A DNA stretch of 17,522 bases, taken from assembly GCA_002293665.1 (NCBI GenBank), contig DBDQ01000028.1, forward strand, positions 1 through 17,522, written 5' to 3'. Below the pieces are notes generated by a model, which worked only from the letters and a program-made list of their open reading frames with translations, made no database searches and had not been told where the DNA came from. How positions within the stretch are numbered: position 1 is the first letter of the stretch; each line of letters begins with the position of its first letter. This DNA comes from Alistipes sp. UBA928. GTDB lineage: Bacteria > Bacteroidota > Bacteroidia > Bacteroidales > Rikenellaceae. Both the position numbers and the translations under genes were made by a program. Positions 1 to 7,370 of this stretch are shown piece after piece.

Positions 1-199
1 CGAACTCGGCGCGGAAAGCCTCCTGCATCTGCTCGCGGTCGCGGCGCGCGGCCTCGTCGGCTTCGCGACGAAGGGCGCTCTCCTTCTCAGCCGACTCGCG
101 CAGGCCCGCCGCCTCGGCCGCCGACCGCTGCCAACGCATGAAAAACAGCACACACAGCGCTACGAGCGCCACCATCGCCACTATATAGAGGATTGTCAT
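1..199 (-). CDS. rmuC: DNA recombination protein RmuC, N-terminal fragment (cut by window edge)
   Basis: Reading leftward from an ATG at 199, the frame stays open to the edge and gives about 66 residues. It begins with a hydrophobic segment (about residues 3-20: TILYIVAMVALVALCVLFF), followed by RW and then a strongly charged Ala/Glu/Arg-rich stretch that looks like a coiled coil (AEAAGLRESAEKESALRREA). A single N-terminal membrane anchor followed by a long coiled coil is the layout of RmuC, a predicted PD-(D/E)XK-fold nuclease that limits DNA inversion and recombination. The nuclease domain lies outside the window, so the name rests on architecture only. Other anchored coiled-coil proteins remain possible. 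It is divergent from rpe, with 63 bases between the two chosen starts. Confidence 0.6.
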   Translation of the reverse strand, partial: MTILYIVAMVALVALCVLFFMRWQRSAAEAAGLRESAEKESALRREADEAARRDREQMQEAFRAEF

Positions 200-223
200 G
201 ATAGAATTATCCGATTTTTTATC

Positions 224-255
224 TTGTAAAGATAGCCAAAAATGTCGTATCTTTG
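224..255 (+). promoter_or_regulatory. Bacteroidota-type promoter of rpe (TTG ... TATCTTTG)
   Basis: TATCTTTG at 248-255 is a perfect match to the Bacteroidota -7 consensus TAnnTTTG. A TTG at 224-226 stands 21 bases upstream, which suits the -33 element. Transcription would start about 260-263, right at the chosen rpe ATG at 263, giving an almost leaderless message. The element lies downstream of the ATG at 242, which rules that ATG out if this promoter is used. Confidence 0.65.
227..234 (-). promoter_or_regulatory. Possible -7 element for rmuC
   Basis: On the minus strand this reads TATCTTTA, one base off the Bacteroidota -7 consensus TAnnTTTG. It lies 27 bases before the rmuC ATG. No TTG/TTTG -33 partner is seen at the usual 19-21 base spacing, so support is weak. 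It directly adjoins the -33 element of the opposite rpe promoter, so the two polymerase sites would overlap. Confidence 0.3.
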
Positions 256-262
256 CCCTGCC

Positions 263-913
263 ATGAAAAGAATTATTTCGCCTTCGATGCTTTCGGCCGA
301 CTTCGGCCACTTGTACCGCGACACGCAGATGGTGAATGCGAGCGCCGCCGGTTGGATACACATAGATGTGATGGACGGGGTGTTCGTGCCCAACATCTCG
401 TTCGGATTTCCAGTGCTGAAGGCCATCCGCCGAGCGACCGACAAGATGCTCGACGTACACCTGATGATCGTAGAGCCCGAGAAGTACATAGAGCGTTTCG
501 CACGCGACGGGGCGGGCCTCATCACCGTGCACTTCGAGGCGACCGACGACCTGGACGTCTGCCTGAACCTTATGCGTGAGTACGGCGTGCAGACTGGGGT
601 TTCGATCCGTCCCGCCACACCGGTGTCGGTGCTGGAACCTTGGCTCGATCGGCTCGACATGGTTTTGATAATGAGCGTCGAACCTGGTTTCGGCGGCCAA
701 AGTTTCATTCCGGGATCGCTCGACAAGATACGCGAGCTACGGAGCATGATCGACGCCCGCAGTCTCGACACACTGATCGAGGTCGACGGCGGAATATCGG
801 TTGCCAACGCCCGCGATCTGTTCGACGCCGGGGCCAACGTGCTCGTGGCCGGTGCCGCCGTCTTCGGCGCACCCGACCCCACCGCCGAAATCGAAAAAAT
901 GCTAAGAGCATGA
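263..913 (+). CDS. rpe: Ribulose-phosphate 3-epimerase
   Basis: This cytosolic enzyme interconverts D-ribulose 5-phosphate and D-xylulose 5-phosphate in the pentose phosphate pathway. The 216-residue length is normal for this single-domain TIM barrel. Visible family marks are ISPSMLSADF at 5-14, HIDVMDG at 33-39 with metal ligands H33 and D35, the ligand H66 in DVHLMI, the phosphate-side loop VEPGFGGQSF at 139-148, the catalytic D175 in VDGG, and the phosphate-binding GAAVFG near 197-202. The start is set at 263, not the in-frame ATG at 242, because the first protein motif begins directly after 263 and the promoter -7 element covers 248-255. The stop overlaps the start of the next gene. Identification is firm. 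Confidence 0.96.
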   Translation: MKRIISPSMLSADFGHLYRDTQMVNASAAGWIHIDVMDGVFVPNISFGFPVLKAIRRATDKMLDVHLMIVEPEKYIERFARDGAGLITVHFEATDDLDVCLNLMREYGVQTGVSIRPATPVSVLEPWLDRLDMVLIMSVEPGFGGQSFIPGSLDKIRELRSMIDARSLDTLIEVDGGISVANARDLFDAGANVLVAGAAVFGAPDPTAEIEKMLRA

Positions 914-1605
914 TGACAAAGAGAGAGATAACCGGCTTCGTGATCGACCTTGCCACCGTGGTCATCGGCATCGCGCTCACATTCGGCATCAGTGAGTTGA
1001 TCCAACAACGCTCCCACCGCAGGGAGGCCTCGCGGATATTGGCGATGGTCAAAGAGGAGCTTGGTGAGAACCTTGTCGAGATAGAGATTCAAAAAGGGTG
1101 GCTTCTCGATGAACAGGCCGGTACGATCGCCCTGCGACCATACATCAACGACCCGGAGAGCATCCCTGCCGACACTCTCCGCCGGCATATACATGTGCTC
1201 GAAACGATACGCTATCTGGGTGTCGAAACCGACGCTTTCGAGGTGTTCAAACAGTCGCCGCTCATACCCCACGTGAGAAACAAAGATCTGTTGCGCGAGA
1301 TTTTCAGCGTATACAGCGCCATGAACAAATGCGTGGAGCAGGTGGGAGTGTACTACACGAGCGTCAAACGCGAGGCCCGCGATTTTCTGGGCACCCTCGA
1401 CAAGGAAACCTACCTCTCCTTCCCCACCGAAACCGAGGCGATGCGTGAGCGTTTCGCCGAGCTGACGGGCAATCAGGCCGTGCGCAACTACATAGTATCC
1501 ACCGCCCAGGAGGACAACCCATACGGCTTGGAGGCTCAGTTCGACGAGATAATCGCCGCCACCCGCACCGTCATCGCCACGATAGACAAGGAGGTGCGCC
1601 GATGA
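910..1605 (+). CDS. Membrane-anchored protein of unknown function (DUF6090-like layout)
   Basis: A 231-residue protein whose function I do not recognise. It has one hydrophobic segment near the N-terminus (about 8-27, GFVIDLATVVIGIALTFGI), then a basic stretch QQRSHRREASRIL and a helical, charged remainder of about 200 residues. The layout, a short N-tail, one membrane helix and then a QR..RREA.RIL..VKEEL segment, recalls the small membrane proteins grouped as DUF6090 in Bacteroidota; that link is from memory and uncertain. No catalytic motif is visible. Start codons at 910 and 913 are both possible. The first overlaps the rpe stop (ATGA), and the last codons overlap the acetyltransferase start (ATGA at 1602-1605), so it is probably co-translated with both neighbours. 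Confidence 0.75.
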   Translation: MMTKREITGFVIDLATVVIGIALTFGISELIQQRSHRREASRILAMVKEELGENLVEIEIQKGWLLDEQAGTIALRPYINDPESIPADTLRRHIHVLETIRYLGVETDAFEVFKQSPLIPHVRNKDLLREIFSVYSAMNKCVEQVGVYYTSVKREARDFLGTLDKETYLSFPTETEAMRERFAELTGNQAVRNYIVSTAQEDNPYGLEAQFDEIIAATRTVIATIDKEVRR

Positions 1606-2069
1606 CCAAATGTGATATAAGACGGGGAAGCGCCGCAGACATTGACATGATCGAACCGCTGTGGGAAGGTCTGAGGCGGTTGCATCACGGGCTGTCGCCA
1701 CATTTCAGGGAGAGGTTCGAAAACATGACCTGGGCCGGGCGGAAACAGGCGCTCCTGGGAAATTCGGGTGAGGTTCTGTTCGAATACGCGATCGATCCCG
1801 CCTACGACGGCGTTATCGGATATTGCATCAGCACGATATCGAAAGGCGACAATCCGACGGGCGAGATCGAGTCGATATACGTCGACGAAAAATACAGAGG
1901 ATCGGGAACAGGGCGGCGGTTCGTTGAAAATGCCGTGGCGTGGTTCGATTCCAATGGCGTCGAATCGCAAAAATTGTTGGTCGGCGTCGGCAATGAGCAG
2001 GTTTTGGATTTTTACGAAAAATTCGACTTCTTTCCCCTCCACATCGTTTTGCAAAGAAGAAAAAAGTGA
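1602..2069 (+). CDS. GNAT-family N-acetyltransferase
   Basis: A 155-residue protein of single GNAT-domain size. The acetyl-CoA pyrophosphate-binding motif A is clear: IESIYVDEKYRGSGTGRRF, with the R99-G-S-G-T-G104 loop following a beta strand (I89-V94). The C-terminal strand/helix with FYEKFDFFPLHIVLQ matches motif B, where the family usually has FYEKxGF. The N-terminus IRRGSAADIDMIEPLW is the typical first strand and helix. The acceptor substrate cannot be told; it may be a small molecule, a peptide or a protein N-terminus. The start overlaps the preceding stop as ATGA, and its own stop overlaps the GTG start of the ABC-F gene as GTGA, pointing to coupled translation. Confidence 0.88.
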   Translation: MTKCDIRRGSAADIDMIEPLWEGLRRLHHGLSPHFRERFENMTWAGRKQALLGNSGEVLFEYAIDPAYDGVIGYCISTISKGDNPTGEIESIYVDEKYRGSGTGRRFVENAVAWFDSNGVESQKLLVGVGNEQVLDFYEKFDFFPLHIVLQRRKK

Positions 2070-4066
2070 TTTCAGTAGACAACATAACCGTGTCGTATGG
2101 CGGGTGGGATCTGTTCAGCGAGGTGTCGCTGCTCGTCAATCCGCGCGACAGAATAGGGCTCGTGGGCAAGAACGGGGCGGGTAAGACCACTCTGCTCAAG
2201 ATCATCACGGGTGAGCAGGTGCCGACTTCGGGCGTCGTGTCGAAAAGCGAGGGTGAGACCATCGGCTACCTGCCGCAACAGATGAAGGTGGCCGATACCA
2301 CCTCTTTGGTGGAGGAGACCGCCCGGGCGTTCGGCGAGGTGCTGGCCCTCGAGGCCGAGATCGCCGAGATCAACGCCTCGCTCGCCGAGCGCGACGACTA
2401 CGAAAGCGAGTCCTATGAGGCGCTGTTGCACCGCCTGAGCGACGCCACCGACCGCTACCACATACTGGGCGGCGAAACGCGCGATGCCGATATCGAACGA
2501 ACCCTGCTCGGCCTCGGGTTCCGCCGCGAGGACTTCGGGCGGCCCACGAGAGAGTTCAGCGGCGGGTGGCGAATGCGCATCGAGCTGGCGAAACTGCTGT
2601 TGGCCCGCCCGAGCGTGTTTCTGCTCGACGAACCGACCAACCATCTCGACATCGAGAGTATACAGTGGCTCGAGGGGTACCTGCGCGACTACCCCGGCGC
2701 CGTGGTGGTGATCTCGCACGACAGGGCGTTCCTCGATAACGTCACCAACCGGACGGTCGAAATCTCGCTCGGCAAGCTGTACGACTACAAGGTGCCCTAC
2801 TCGAAGTATGTGGAGTTGCGGCGCGAACGGCGAGAACAGCAGATGGCCGCCTACGCCAACCAGCAGCGCATGATCGAAAAGACCGAGGAGTTTATCGAAA
2901 AATTTCGATACAAGCCCACCAAGAGTAACCAGGTGCAGTCGCGCGTCAAGCAACTCGAAAAATTGGAGCGGCTGGAGGTCGACGAGGAGGATACCGCGAC
3001 TTTGAATATAAAATTTCCGCCCGCGCCTCGCTCCGGCCAAGTGGTGGCCGAGATCAAGGAGGTGGGTAAGACTTTCCCTCCTCGGGAAGGTCGCGGCGGC
3101 GGGGAGAAACATGTTTTTTCGGGTGCCGACTTTGTGATAGAGCGCGGCGACAAGATTGCTCTTGTGGGGCGCAACGGCGAGGGCAAGACGACTTTGTCGC
3201 GGATACTGATCGGCGAGTTGGAGCCGTCGGAGGGTTCGATCCGCGTGGGTGCCAACGTCAACATCGGCTACTACGCCCAGAACCAGGACGACCTGATGGA
3301 CGGCAATTTCACCGTCTACGACACGCTCGACCGGGTGGCGGTGGGCGACATCCGCACACGGCTGCGCGATATTTTGGCCGCCTTTCTGTTTCGCGGCGAT
3401 GACATCGACAAGAAAGTCAAGGTGTTGAGCGGTGGCGAGAGGTCGCGTCTGGCAATGGCGCGTCTCATGCTCGAGCCCTACAACCTGCTGGTGCTCGACG
3501 AACCGACCAACCACATGGACATGCGTTCGAAAGACATTCTGAAGCGCGCGCTGATGAAGTACGACGGAACGGTGGTGGTGGTGTCGCACGACCGTGAATT
3601 TCTCGACGGGCTGATAGATAAAGTGTATGAGTTTCGCGACGGCGGGGTGCGCGAATACCTAGGCGACATCTGGTATTTTCTCGAAAAACGCAAGCTCGAA
3701 TCGCTGCGCGAAGTGGAAGTAAAGGCTGTGCCGGCTAAACAGGGTGCGGTGTCGACAAAATCGGATGCTGCCCCGAAAGAGGTGGCTAAACCTGTTGGCA
3801 AAGAGGATTACCAACGCAAAAAAGAGGCCGAAAAAGAGGTGCGCAAGATTGAGAACGCCATTGCCGCGACCGAAAAGCGCGTGACGGAACTCGAGGACGC
3901 GATCGCCGACTGGGACGTGCGACTGGCCGCCCCCGCCGCTCATGGCATAGACCTCTCCGACAGCAATGTTTTTCAGACATACAACAACCTGAAATCCAAC
4001 CTGTCGCACGAGATGCACGAATGGGAAAAACTGAATTACGAACTCGAAATTTTGACCGATGGATAA
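2066..4066 (+). CDS. ABC-F family ATPase (ribosome-associated, two ABC domains)
   Basis: A 666-residue soluble protein with two ATPase domains and no membrane segment, as in ABC-F translation factors that act at the ribosomal E site. Domain 1 has Walker A GKNGAGKTT (34-42), signature FSGGW (164-168) and Walker B VFLLDEPTNHLD (184-195). Domain 2 has Walker A GRNGEGKTT (368-376), signature LSGGE (454-458) and Walker B LLVLDEPTNHMD (474-485). The charged interdomain linker lies about 230-300, and a C-terminal coiled coil lies about 565-660. Both catalytic glutamates are present. The start is GTG at 2066, overlapping the GNAT stop; no ATG is better placed. The end overlaps rlmB by 8 bases. An extra Pro/Gly/Arg-rich piece (KTFPPREGRGGGEKH) precedes domain 2 and coincides with a DNA hairpin. 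A resistance role cannot be inferred; a housekeeping translation role is more likely. Confidence 0.93.
   Translation: MISVDNITVSYGGWDLFSEVSLLVNPRDRIGLVGKNGAGKTTLLKIITGEQVPTSGVVSKSEGETIGYLPQQMKVADTTSLVEETARAFGEVLALEAEIAEINASLAERDDYESESYEALLHRLSDATDRYHILGGETRDADIERTLLGLGFRREDFGRPTREFSGGWRMRIELAKLLLARPSVFLLDEPTNHLDIESIQWLEGYLRDYPGAVVVISHDRAFLDNVTNRTVEISLGKLYDYKVPYSKYVELRRERREQQMAAYANQQRMIEKTEEFIEKFRYKPTKSNQVQSRVKQLEKLERLEVDEEDTATLNIKFPPAPRSGQVVAEIKEVGKTFPPREGRGGGEKHVFSGADFVIERGDKIALVGRNGEGKTTLSRILIGELEPSEGSIRVGANVNIGYYAQNQDDLMDGNFTVYDTLDRVAVGDIRTRLRDILAAFLFRGDDIDKKVKVLSGGERSRLAMARLMLEPYNLLVLDEPTNHMDMRSKDILKRALMKYDGTVVVVSHDREFLDGLIDKVYEFRDGGVREYLGDIWYFLEKRKLESLREVEVKAVPAKQGAVSTKSDAAPKEVAKPVGKEDYQRKKEAEKEVRKIENAIAATEKRVTELEDAIADWDVRLAAPAAHGIDLSDSNVFQTYNNLKSNLSHEMHEWEKLNYELEILTDG
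3071..3091. repeat. Inverted repeat inside the ABC-F gene
   Basis: Arms TTCCC (3074-3078) and GGGAA (3084-3088) are perfect complements around a 5-base loop. Allowing one G-T pair, the stem extends to 8 base pairs (3071-3078 with 3084-3091). It is followed by a GC-only run, gcggcggcgggg. It encodes part of the apparent extra loop PPREGRGGG just before the second ATPase domain. Confidence 0.4.
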
Positions 4067-4823
4067 CATAATTTTTGGCCTGCGTCCCGTGATCGAGGCG
4101 ATCGAGGCAGGCAGGCAGATAGAAAAAATATACATGAAAAAGGGCGCAGAGGGCGTTCTTTTGGGCGAGTTGCGAGAGATTGCCCGTGCCCAACACGTCC
4201 ACATTCAGGAGGTTCCGGTCGAGAAATTAGACAGGCTCACCAAGAACGGACGTTGGGGGCAAAGCGCAAACCATCAGGGAGTCGTGGCGCAGATTTCGGC
4301 TATCGTCTACGCCGATATCGACGAGATTCTCGCGGCTGTGCCCGAAGGTGTGCCGGGTCTTGTGGTGGTTTTCGACGGCGTGACCGACGTGCGCAACTTC
4401 GGCGCCATCGCGCGGTCGGCCGAATGCGCCGGTGCCCACGGGCTTATCGTGCCAATCAAGAATGCCGCCCCTGTGAACGCCGACGCGCTGAAAGCCTCGG
4501 CCGGGGCGCTGAATATAATTCCCGTGAGCCGGGTCGGCAGTATCCGCAACACGCTTAAACTGCTGCAAGCGGAAGGTTTTCAGGTGGTTGCAGCAACGGA
4601 AAAAGCCCCGAAGGCGCTTTATGCCGCCGACTTCACCCGACCGACCGCCATAGTGATGGGTAGCGAGGATGACGGTATTTCAAAAGAGGTGCTGAAACTG
4701 TGTAACGAACAGGTTTCCATACCTTTGCGCGGCAGGATCGAGTCACTGAACGTTGGAGCTGCCGCCGCCGTCATGCTCTTCGAAGTCGTAAGACAACGTG
4801 TGGCAACGGCCACGGCGATTTAG
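4059..4823 (+). CDS. rlmB: 23S rRNA (guanosine-2'-O-)-methyltransferase, TrmH/SpoU family
   Basis: A 254-residue SPOUT methyltransferase expected to methylate a ribose 2'-OH in 23S rRNA (G2251 in E. coli numbering) using S-adenosylmethionine. The N-terminal substrate-binding domain starts with the typical IFGLRPVIEAIEAGRQIEKIYM. The C-terminal knotted domain carries all three SpoU motifs: motif 1 VFDGVTDVRNFGAIAR with N113, motif 2 VMGSEDDGIS (about 199-208), and motif 3 IPLRGRIESLNVGAAAAVMLFE with S229-L-N-V-G233. The ATG at 4059 overlaps the last 8 bases of the ABC-F gene in another frame. A sister TrmH-family RNA methyltransferase cannot be wholly excluded, but the length and N-domain favour RlmB. 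It sits with a ribosome-acting ABC-F protein. Confidence 0.92.
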   Translation: MDNIIFGLRPVIEAIEAGRQIEKIYMKKGAEGVLLGELREIARAQHVHIQEVPVEKLDRLTKNGRWGQSANHQGVVAQISAIVYADIDEILAAVPEGVPGLVVVFDGVTDVRNFGAIARSAECAGAHGLIVPIKNAAPVNADALKASAGALNIIPVSRVGSIRNTLKLLQAEGFQVVAATEKAPKALYAADFTRPTAIVMGSEDDGISKEVLKLCNEQVSIPLRGRIESLNVGAAAAVMLFEVVRQRVATATAI

Positions 4824-4841
4824 CAGGAGCGTCATAGCAAT

Positions 4842-5954
4842 ATGAAAAGTAAGATCGTGAAAAACAACGAATTATATGATAGCGCCATCGCGCTTTTGTG
4901 CGAACTGATCCGCACGCCCTCTTTCAGCCGCGAAGAGAGCGCTACGGCGGACATCGTTGCTAAGTGGCTTGCAAACAAAGGTTTGGCGGGTGCGCACCGG
5001 CATGGTAACAACGTGTGGATAAGCAATTTGCACTTCGATCCGGCGAAACCGACGATCCTCCTGTGCTCGCACCACGACACTGTGCGCCCCAGCGAGGCGT
5101 GGACTCGCGACCCGTTCGATCCGGCGATCGAGAAGGGCAGATTGTACGGCCTCGGGAGCAACGACGCGGGAGCAAGCGCTGTGTCGTTGATCGCGGTGTT
5201 CCGACATTTTTTCGAATGCAATGATCTGAAATACAATCTGATACTTGCAATCGTCGGCGAGGAGGAGATCAGCGGTGCAGGTGGAGTGCGCAGCATTTTG
5301 CCGGAGCTCGAGCTCGGAGGCGACTCGGCCCCGGCACGGAGCGCCGACTTCGCGATCGTGGGTGAGCCGACGGGTATGCAGCTCGCCGTTGCCGAAAGGG
5401 GGCTGATGGTGCTCGACTGCACGGCGAAGGGCCGCGCAGGCCACGCGGCACGAGATGAAGGCGATAACGCTATCTATCGCGCGCTCAAAGACATAGAGTG
5501 GTTTCGCGATTACCGTTTTCCGCTCAAAAGCGAGCTTTTCGGAGAGGTCAAAATGAGCGTCACGATGATCTCGGCGGGCGTCGGACATAACGTCGTACCA
5601 GCCGAGTGCCGTTTTGTGGTCGATTGCCGCGTGACCGAACGTTACACCAATGAAGAGGTGTTGGATATTGTGCGTGAGCATGTTAAGTGCGACGTCACTC
5701 CGCGTTCGCTCCACCTGCGTTCGTCGTCGATTGCGCTCGACCATCCAGTCGTGCATGCGGGCATATCGCTTGGGCTCAGCACTTTCGGCTCGCCGACCAC
5801 CTCCGACCAGGTGGCCCTCACGGCCATTCCGTCGGTGAAGATCGGCCCCGGTCAGAGCGCGCGCTCCCACTCGGCAGACGAATATGTTGAACTGGCTGAG
5901 ATCGAACAGGGTATCGAACTATATATAAATCTTTTAGAGAAGATCATATTATGA
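4842..5954 (+). CDS. argE: M20-family deacylase of arginine synthesis (N-acyl-ornithine/citrulline deacylase)
   Basis: A 370-residue di-zinc amidohydrolase of the ArgE/DapE type. Expected active-site residues are all present: H77 and D79 in SHHDT, the bridging D108 in GSNDAG, the base/ligand pair E141-E142 in VGEEEIS, E175 in VGEPTG, and H343 in RSHSADEY. The dimerisation domain spans about 183-290, beginning at AERGLMVLDCTAKGRAGHAA. The ATGA overlap with argH places it in arginine synthesis. In Bacteroides the pathway runs through N-succinyl intermediates, so the true substrate may be N-succinyl- or N-acetyl-citrulline; the sequence alone does not settle this. The ATG at 4842 has a good ribosome site (AGGAG at 4825-4829) in an 18-base gap after rlmB. 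Confidence 0.85.
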   Translation: MKSKIVKNNELYDSAIALLCELIRTPSFSREESATADIVAKWLANKGLAGAHRHGNNVWISNLHFDPAKPTILLCSHHDTVRPSEAWTRDPFDPAIEKGRLYGLGSNDAGASAVSLIAVFRHFFECNDLKYNLILAIVGEEEISGAGGVRSILPELELGGDSAPARSADFAIVGEPTGMQLAVAERGLMVLDCTAKGRAGHAARDEGDNAIYRALKDIEWFRDYRFPLKSELFGEVKMSVTMISAGVGHNVVPAECRFVVDCRVTERYTNEEVLDIVREHVKCDVTPRSLHLRSSSIALDHPVVHAGISLGLSTFGSPTTSDQVALTAIPSVKIGPGQSARSHSADEYVELAEIEQGIELYINLLEKIIL

Positions 5955-7339
5955 AAATCTGGGCGAAAAACAGTCGGAACACCGACGGCGGATCGAATGA
6001 GGTAACGAATGCCGTCGAGAAGGTCGATGCTTTCACGGTGGGGCGCGACAGGGAGATGGACGAGCTGTTGGCCGAGGCCGATGTACTTGGTTCGTTGGCA
6101 CATACGCGCATGCTGGAAAGCATAGGCCTTCTCACGTCCGACGAACTCGAAAGCGTTCAGAGCGAGTTGAAGAACATCCTCGCCGACATTCGCCGCGGCG
6201 AGTTCGCCATCACACCGGGCATCGAGGACATCCACTCTCAGGTCGAGTGGATCCTCACCGAACGCCTCGGCGACACGGGCAAGAAAATCCACAGCGGCCG
6301 CTCACGTAACGATCAGGTACTCGTTGATTTACGCATATTTCTGAGGCATGAGATCGCTTCTATCGTGAGGAGTGCAAAACGGCTTTTCGACCGCCTGCAA
6401 ACGCTTTCGGAGGAGCACAAAGACGTGCTGATGCCGGGCTACACCCACATGCAAATCGCCATGCCATCGTCATTCGGCCTCTGGTTCGGAGCCTACGCCG
6501 AGAGCCTGGCCGACGACATGCAGATGATGCTTGCGGCGTGGCGCATCACCAACCGTAACCCGCTCGGATCGGCCGCCGGATACGGTTCGTCGTTCCCGCT
6601 CGACCGCGAGATGACCACGCGCCTATTGGGTTTCGACTCGCCAGACTACAACGCCGTGTACGCACAGATGGGGCGCGGCAAGACGGAACGCATTGTCGCA
6701 CAGGCCGTTTCGTCGCTCGCAGCGACTGTCGGCCGGCTTGCAATGGACAACACGATGTGGCTCAACCAGAACTTCGGGTTCATCTCTTACCCCGACACGC
6801 TGACGACTGGGTCGAGCATCATGCCGCACAAAAAGAACCCCGACGTGTGGGAGATCGCGCGCGGAAAGTGTAACCTTTTGCAAGCGCTGCCCGGCACAGT
6901 GGCGATGCTGACAACGAACCTTCCGCTCGGGTACAACCGTGATCTTCAGCTTCTTAAAGAGGCGCTTTTCCCTGCACTTCAAGACATGCGGCAGGTTTTG
7001 GAGATGGCCGAGATGATGCTTGCCCACATCGAGGTCAAGACCGATATTCTGGACGATCCGCGCTACGCATATTTGTTTAGTGTCGAAAGCGTTAATGCGC
7101 TCGTTCTGAAAGGTGTGCCGTTCCGCGACGCCTATCGCACCGTCGGCGCACAAATAGAGGCTGGTGAGTTTCGTCCCGAAAAGCAGGTTCACCACACCCA
7201 TATAGGCAGCATTGGCAACCTTGCGACCGCGCAGATCGCCGCGCTGATGGAGGCTACCCTCGCGCAGTTCGGATTCGAAAAGGTCGAGCAGGCCGAGGCG
7301 GAGTTGAGCGGCGTTCTCGATAGTGGAATCATAGAATGA
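5951..7339 (+). CDS. argH: Argininosuccinate lyase
   Basis: This cytosolic enzyme splits argininosuccinate into arginine and fumarate, the last step of arginine synthesis. The 462 residues match the fumarase/aspartase superfamily. Family marks are HSGRSRNDQVLVDLR (about 113-127), GYTHMQ at 163-168 with H166, NRNPLGSAAGYGSSFPL, and the superfamily signature GSSIMPHKKNPD at 287-298 with the mobile-loop serine pair 288-289. The ATG at 5951 overlaps the stop of the deacylase gene, and no later start keeps the conserved first residues KIW.K. An oddity is that about 13 residues (SRNTDGGSNEVTN) appear between KIWAKN and the conserved VEKVDAFTVGRDREMD, longer than Bacteroidota ArgH N-termini as I recall them. 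They are encoded by a degraded copy of the repeat also seen in mlaD and murF. Confidence 0.96.
   Translation: MKIWAKNSRNTDGGSNEVTNAVEKVDAFTVGRDREMDELLAEADVLGSLAHTRMLESIGLLTSDELESVQSELKNILADIRRGEFAITPGIEDIHSQVEWILTERLGDTGKKIHSGRSRNDQVLVDLRIFLRHEIASIVRSAKRLFDRLQTLSEEHKDVLMPGYTHMQIAMPSSFGLWFGAYAESLADDMQMMLAAWRITNRNPLGSAAGYGSSFPLDREMTTRLLGFDSPDYNAVYAQMGRGKTERIVAQAVSSLAATVGRLAMDNTMWLNQNFGFISYPDTLTTGSSIMPHKKNPDVWEIARGKCNLLQALPGTVAMLTTNLPLGYNRDLQLLKEALFPALQDMRQVLEMAEMMLAHIEVKTDILDDPRYAYLFSVESVNALVLKGVPFRDAYRTVGAQIEAGEFRPEKQVHHTHIGSIGNLATAQIAALMEATLAQFGFEKVEQAEAELSGVLDSGIIE
5973..5990. repeat. Degraded copy of the GTCGG/CCGAC repeat, in argH
   Basis: This 18-base stretch matches the mlaD and murF copies at 16 of 18 positions and keeps the 5-base arms GTCGG (5973-5977) and CCGAC (5982-5986). 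It lies at codons 8-14 of argH, in the apparent N-terminal insertion. It is read in a different frame (SRNTDGG) from the other two copies (RSERRQR). Confidence 0.5.
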
Positions 7340-7370
7340 GGGTACCGGGCGTTTTTGAGTGTGCCGGGTG

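Noticed and set aside
242..262. Upstream ATG extending rpe by seven residues
   Set aside because: The added residues are unlike the family and overlap the promoter -7 element at 248-255.
2072..3589. Long minus-strand open frame opposite the ABC-F gene
   Set aside because: It mirrors a clear ABC-F gene; its His/Val/Leu-rich translation shows no family motif. Antisense frames stay open in GC-rich coding DNA.
5194..5207. 12-base match on the minus strand to the argH repeat copy (gtcggaacaccg)
   Set aside because: It encodes an ordinary part of the M20 protein (VFRHFF) with no apparent insertion and lacks the second hairpin arm, so chance is the simpler explanation.
5304..5315. Perfect 12-base palindrome GAGCTCGAGCTC in the M20 gene
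   Set aside because: It is just a doubled GAGCTC from Glu-Leu-Glu-Leu codons. The nearby GGDSAPARS loop might be an insertion, but no clear stem supports it.
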